From: Pectinophora gossypiella
Lineage: Eukaryota > Arthropoda > Insecta > Lepidoptera > Gelechiidae
Length of the DNA stretch: 64,000 nucleotides
Assembly (NCBI RefSeq): GCF_024362695.1
Contig: NC_065413.1
Coordinates: 15,101,511 to 15,165,510 of the forward strand
Direction: 5' to 3'
Shown one piece after another: positions 62,832-64,000 of the stretch (positions are counted from its first letter, which is position 1; the number at the start of each line of letters is the position of its first letter). Under the pieces are notes generated by a model. The model saw only the letters and a list, made by a program, of their open reading frames with translations. It searched no databases and was not told the origin of the DNA. The position numbers and the translations under genes were made by a program.

Positions 62832-64000
62832 TATGAAGGAAAAAAGGATATTTCCACGGACTAACGCCGTAGCGTAAGTATTCGTTCAACTGGTAACGCA
62901 GGTTGGCGGCAACTATTTTAAGAACATTCTTGGCGACCCGCCAAAACATGTTGTTTGATTACAAAACAGACTGAAGCTGCGGTGTACACGAAAAAGGCGT
63001 GTTTTTAACATTTTTATCAATTTTAGTGAGGTTTTTATCTTGTCGCGGGAACGTACCGCTAATCGTTATTGTTAAATATTTTTGTGTTCAGAAAAAATGT
63101 ACGGAAATGTATAGGTTTTACAAACATTTTCGGAATATATAAACAAAATTTCCAAACTATATTTTCATCTACATACCTGTTAATTGAAAAGCCCTTTGTG
63201 GAGTCTCCCCGACAAACAATTCGATGCTTAAGTTTTCTTAGGAGGTCCGTAGTTGTTCTTTGCAAAATTTGCATCCAAAGAAACAAAATAGAAAATCTGC
63301 TGCTTACAAATATCACACTGATCTTGAAGTATAGTAAGTACGTGAAATATTTTATGAGATGAAAATATATAAAATCTAAAATCGTATCGGCATAGCAAAT
63401 CGCCAAACGCCTAAACAAAAAAAATATTAGTTCGTTTAGAAAATAGAATTTGACAACAAAATCACAACTGTCAAATAAGTTTTTGTTTTCCCCGAAGGGT
63501 AAGGCAAAGGGAACTATGCCCATACAGCCATGTCTGACGTATTTTTTTTCTTGATGATTAATGAAATGATGAAAGGTGATGATGATGAAACCTAAGCCCC
63601 CACCCTCGGAGTAGACTCCTACTCCGAACCCCAAACGAATTAACTCAAAAGTCCGCATAAACTTTTGAGTTATGAAGCGGCTTCCTGACACGAAGCGAAA
63701 ATAGGCAGATACACTTTGTTTATTGAATACTCCAATATAATAACACTCGCGAATGTCTTCCGACTAACTTAATGCGATCATTAACCACAAAACACCACTT
63801 CGTATTAATTATTTAGATTATTCAATGAAGAAAGCAACTGTCCCGTTCCCGTTTCCCGCCAAAAAGCCTGTCAAATAAGACAAAAAAAAAATATATCTGA
63901 TCTTTAGATTTTTGAACGTAAAGTAGACGTAAAGCTAGGTACACACCAAAATCATAACCAAAGACCTTGTATAGAATAGACGGAGCATATTTAAGACGAA
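62832..64000. other. Upstream region of the K2P gene
   Basis: 62832-63480 holds the K2P 5' flank with no recognisable motif. Most of the rest is the family D retroposon. Reading frames over 63059-63691 run through that retroposon and are not genes. Confidence 0.5.
63490..63867 (-). mobile_element. Family D retroposon with 12-bp target duplication
   Basis: Complete 378-bp reverse copy. CTGTCAAATAAG flanks it at 63478-63489 and 63868-63879. Its T-rich left edge is the A-tail on the minus strand. Confidence 0.85.

Noticed and set aside
63059..63691. 210-codon ORF on the minus strand
   Set aside because: Its N-terminal half is the family D retroposon read through; the rest has no motif and low-complexity composition.

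Overview
This is a 64 kb piece of an AT-rich insect nuclear genome, most probably from a moth or butterfly (Lepidoptera). The evidence is intron-rich animal genes with GT-AG junctions, a BEL/Pao LTR retrotransposon, and dense short repeats: tRNA- and 5S-derived SINEs, RTE-type LINE ends, and many palindromic MITEs of the kind typical of lepidopteran genomes. The species cannot be named from the sequence. No bacterial, viral or CRISPR features were seen.

Five host genes can be read. (1) 3960-16250, minus: a BTB-BACK protein resembling BTBD17, eleven or twelve exons. (2) 16830-17375, plus: a single-exon, membrane-anchored short relative of the glucosidase II beta subunit, head-to-head with gene 1. 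(3) 19094-36828, plus: an eight-exon FKBP59/FKBP52-type immunophilin (two FKBP domains plus TPRs). (4) 47482-60076, minus: a nine-exon orthologue of C2orf69 (UPF0565). (5) 61767-62831, minus: an intronless two-pore-domain potassium channel. They look like unrelated neighbours, not a functional cluster.

The remainder is largely transposable elements. A nearly intact BEL/Pao element (26403-33137, 5-bp target duplication, 206-bp LTRs differing at two positions) lies antisense in FKBP59 intron 4. Five plus-oriented copies of a composite SINE with a tRNA-like head and a 5S rRNA-like segment are present, three with clear target duplications. Small DNA elements include hAT (8-bp duplication), piggyBac-like (TTAA), pogo/mariner-like (TA) and Helitron-like copies, some of them nested. 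Several insertions lie within a few to a few tens of bases of splice sites or stop codons.

The region 36829-47481 and the first 3.9 kb hold no gene I could support, only repeats. The most unusual observations are a pogo-like MITE filled with degenerate copies of its own terminal motif, the composite tRNA/5S SINE sharing a core with a second SINE family, an RTE insertion whose 25-bp target duplication reaches into the C2orf69 exon 8 splice acceptor, and a phase conflict in one BTBD17 exon.
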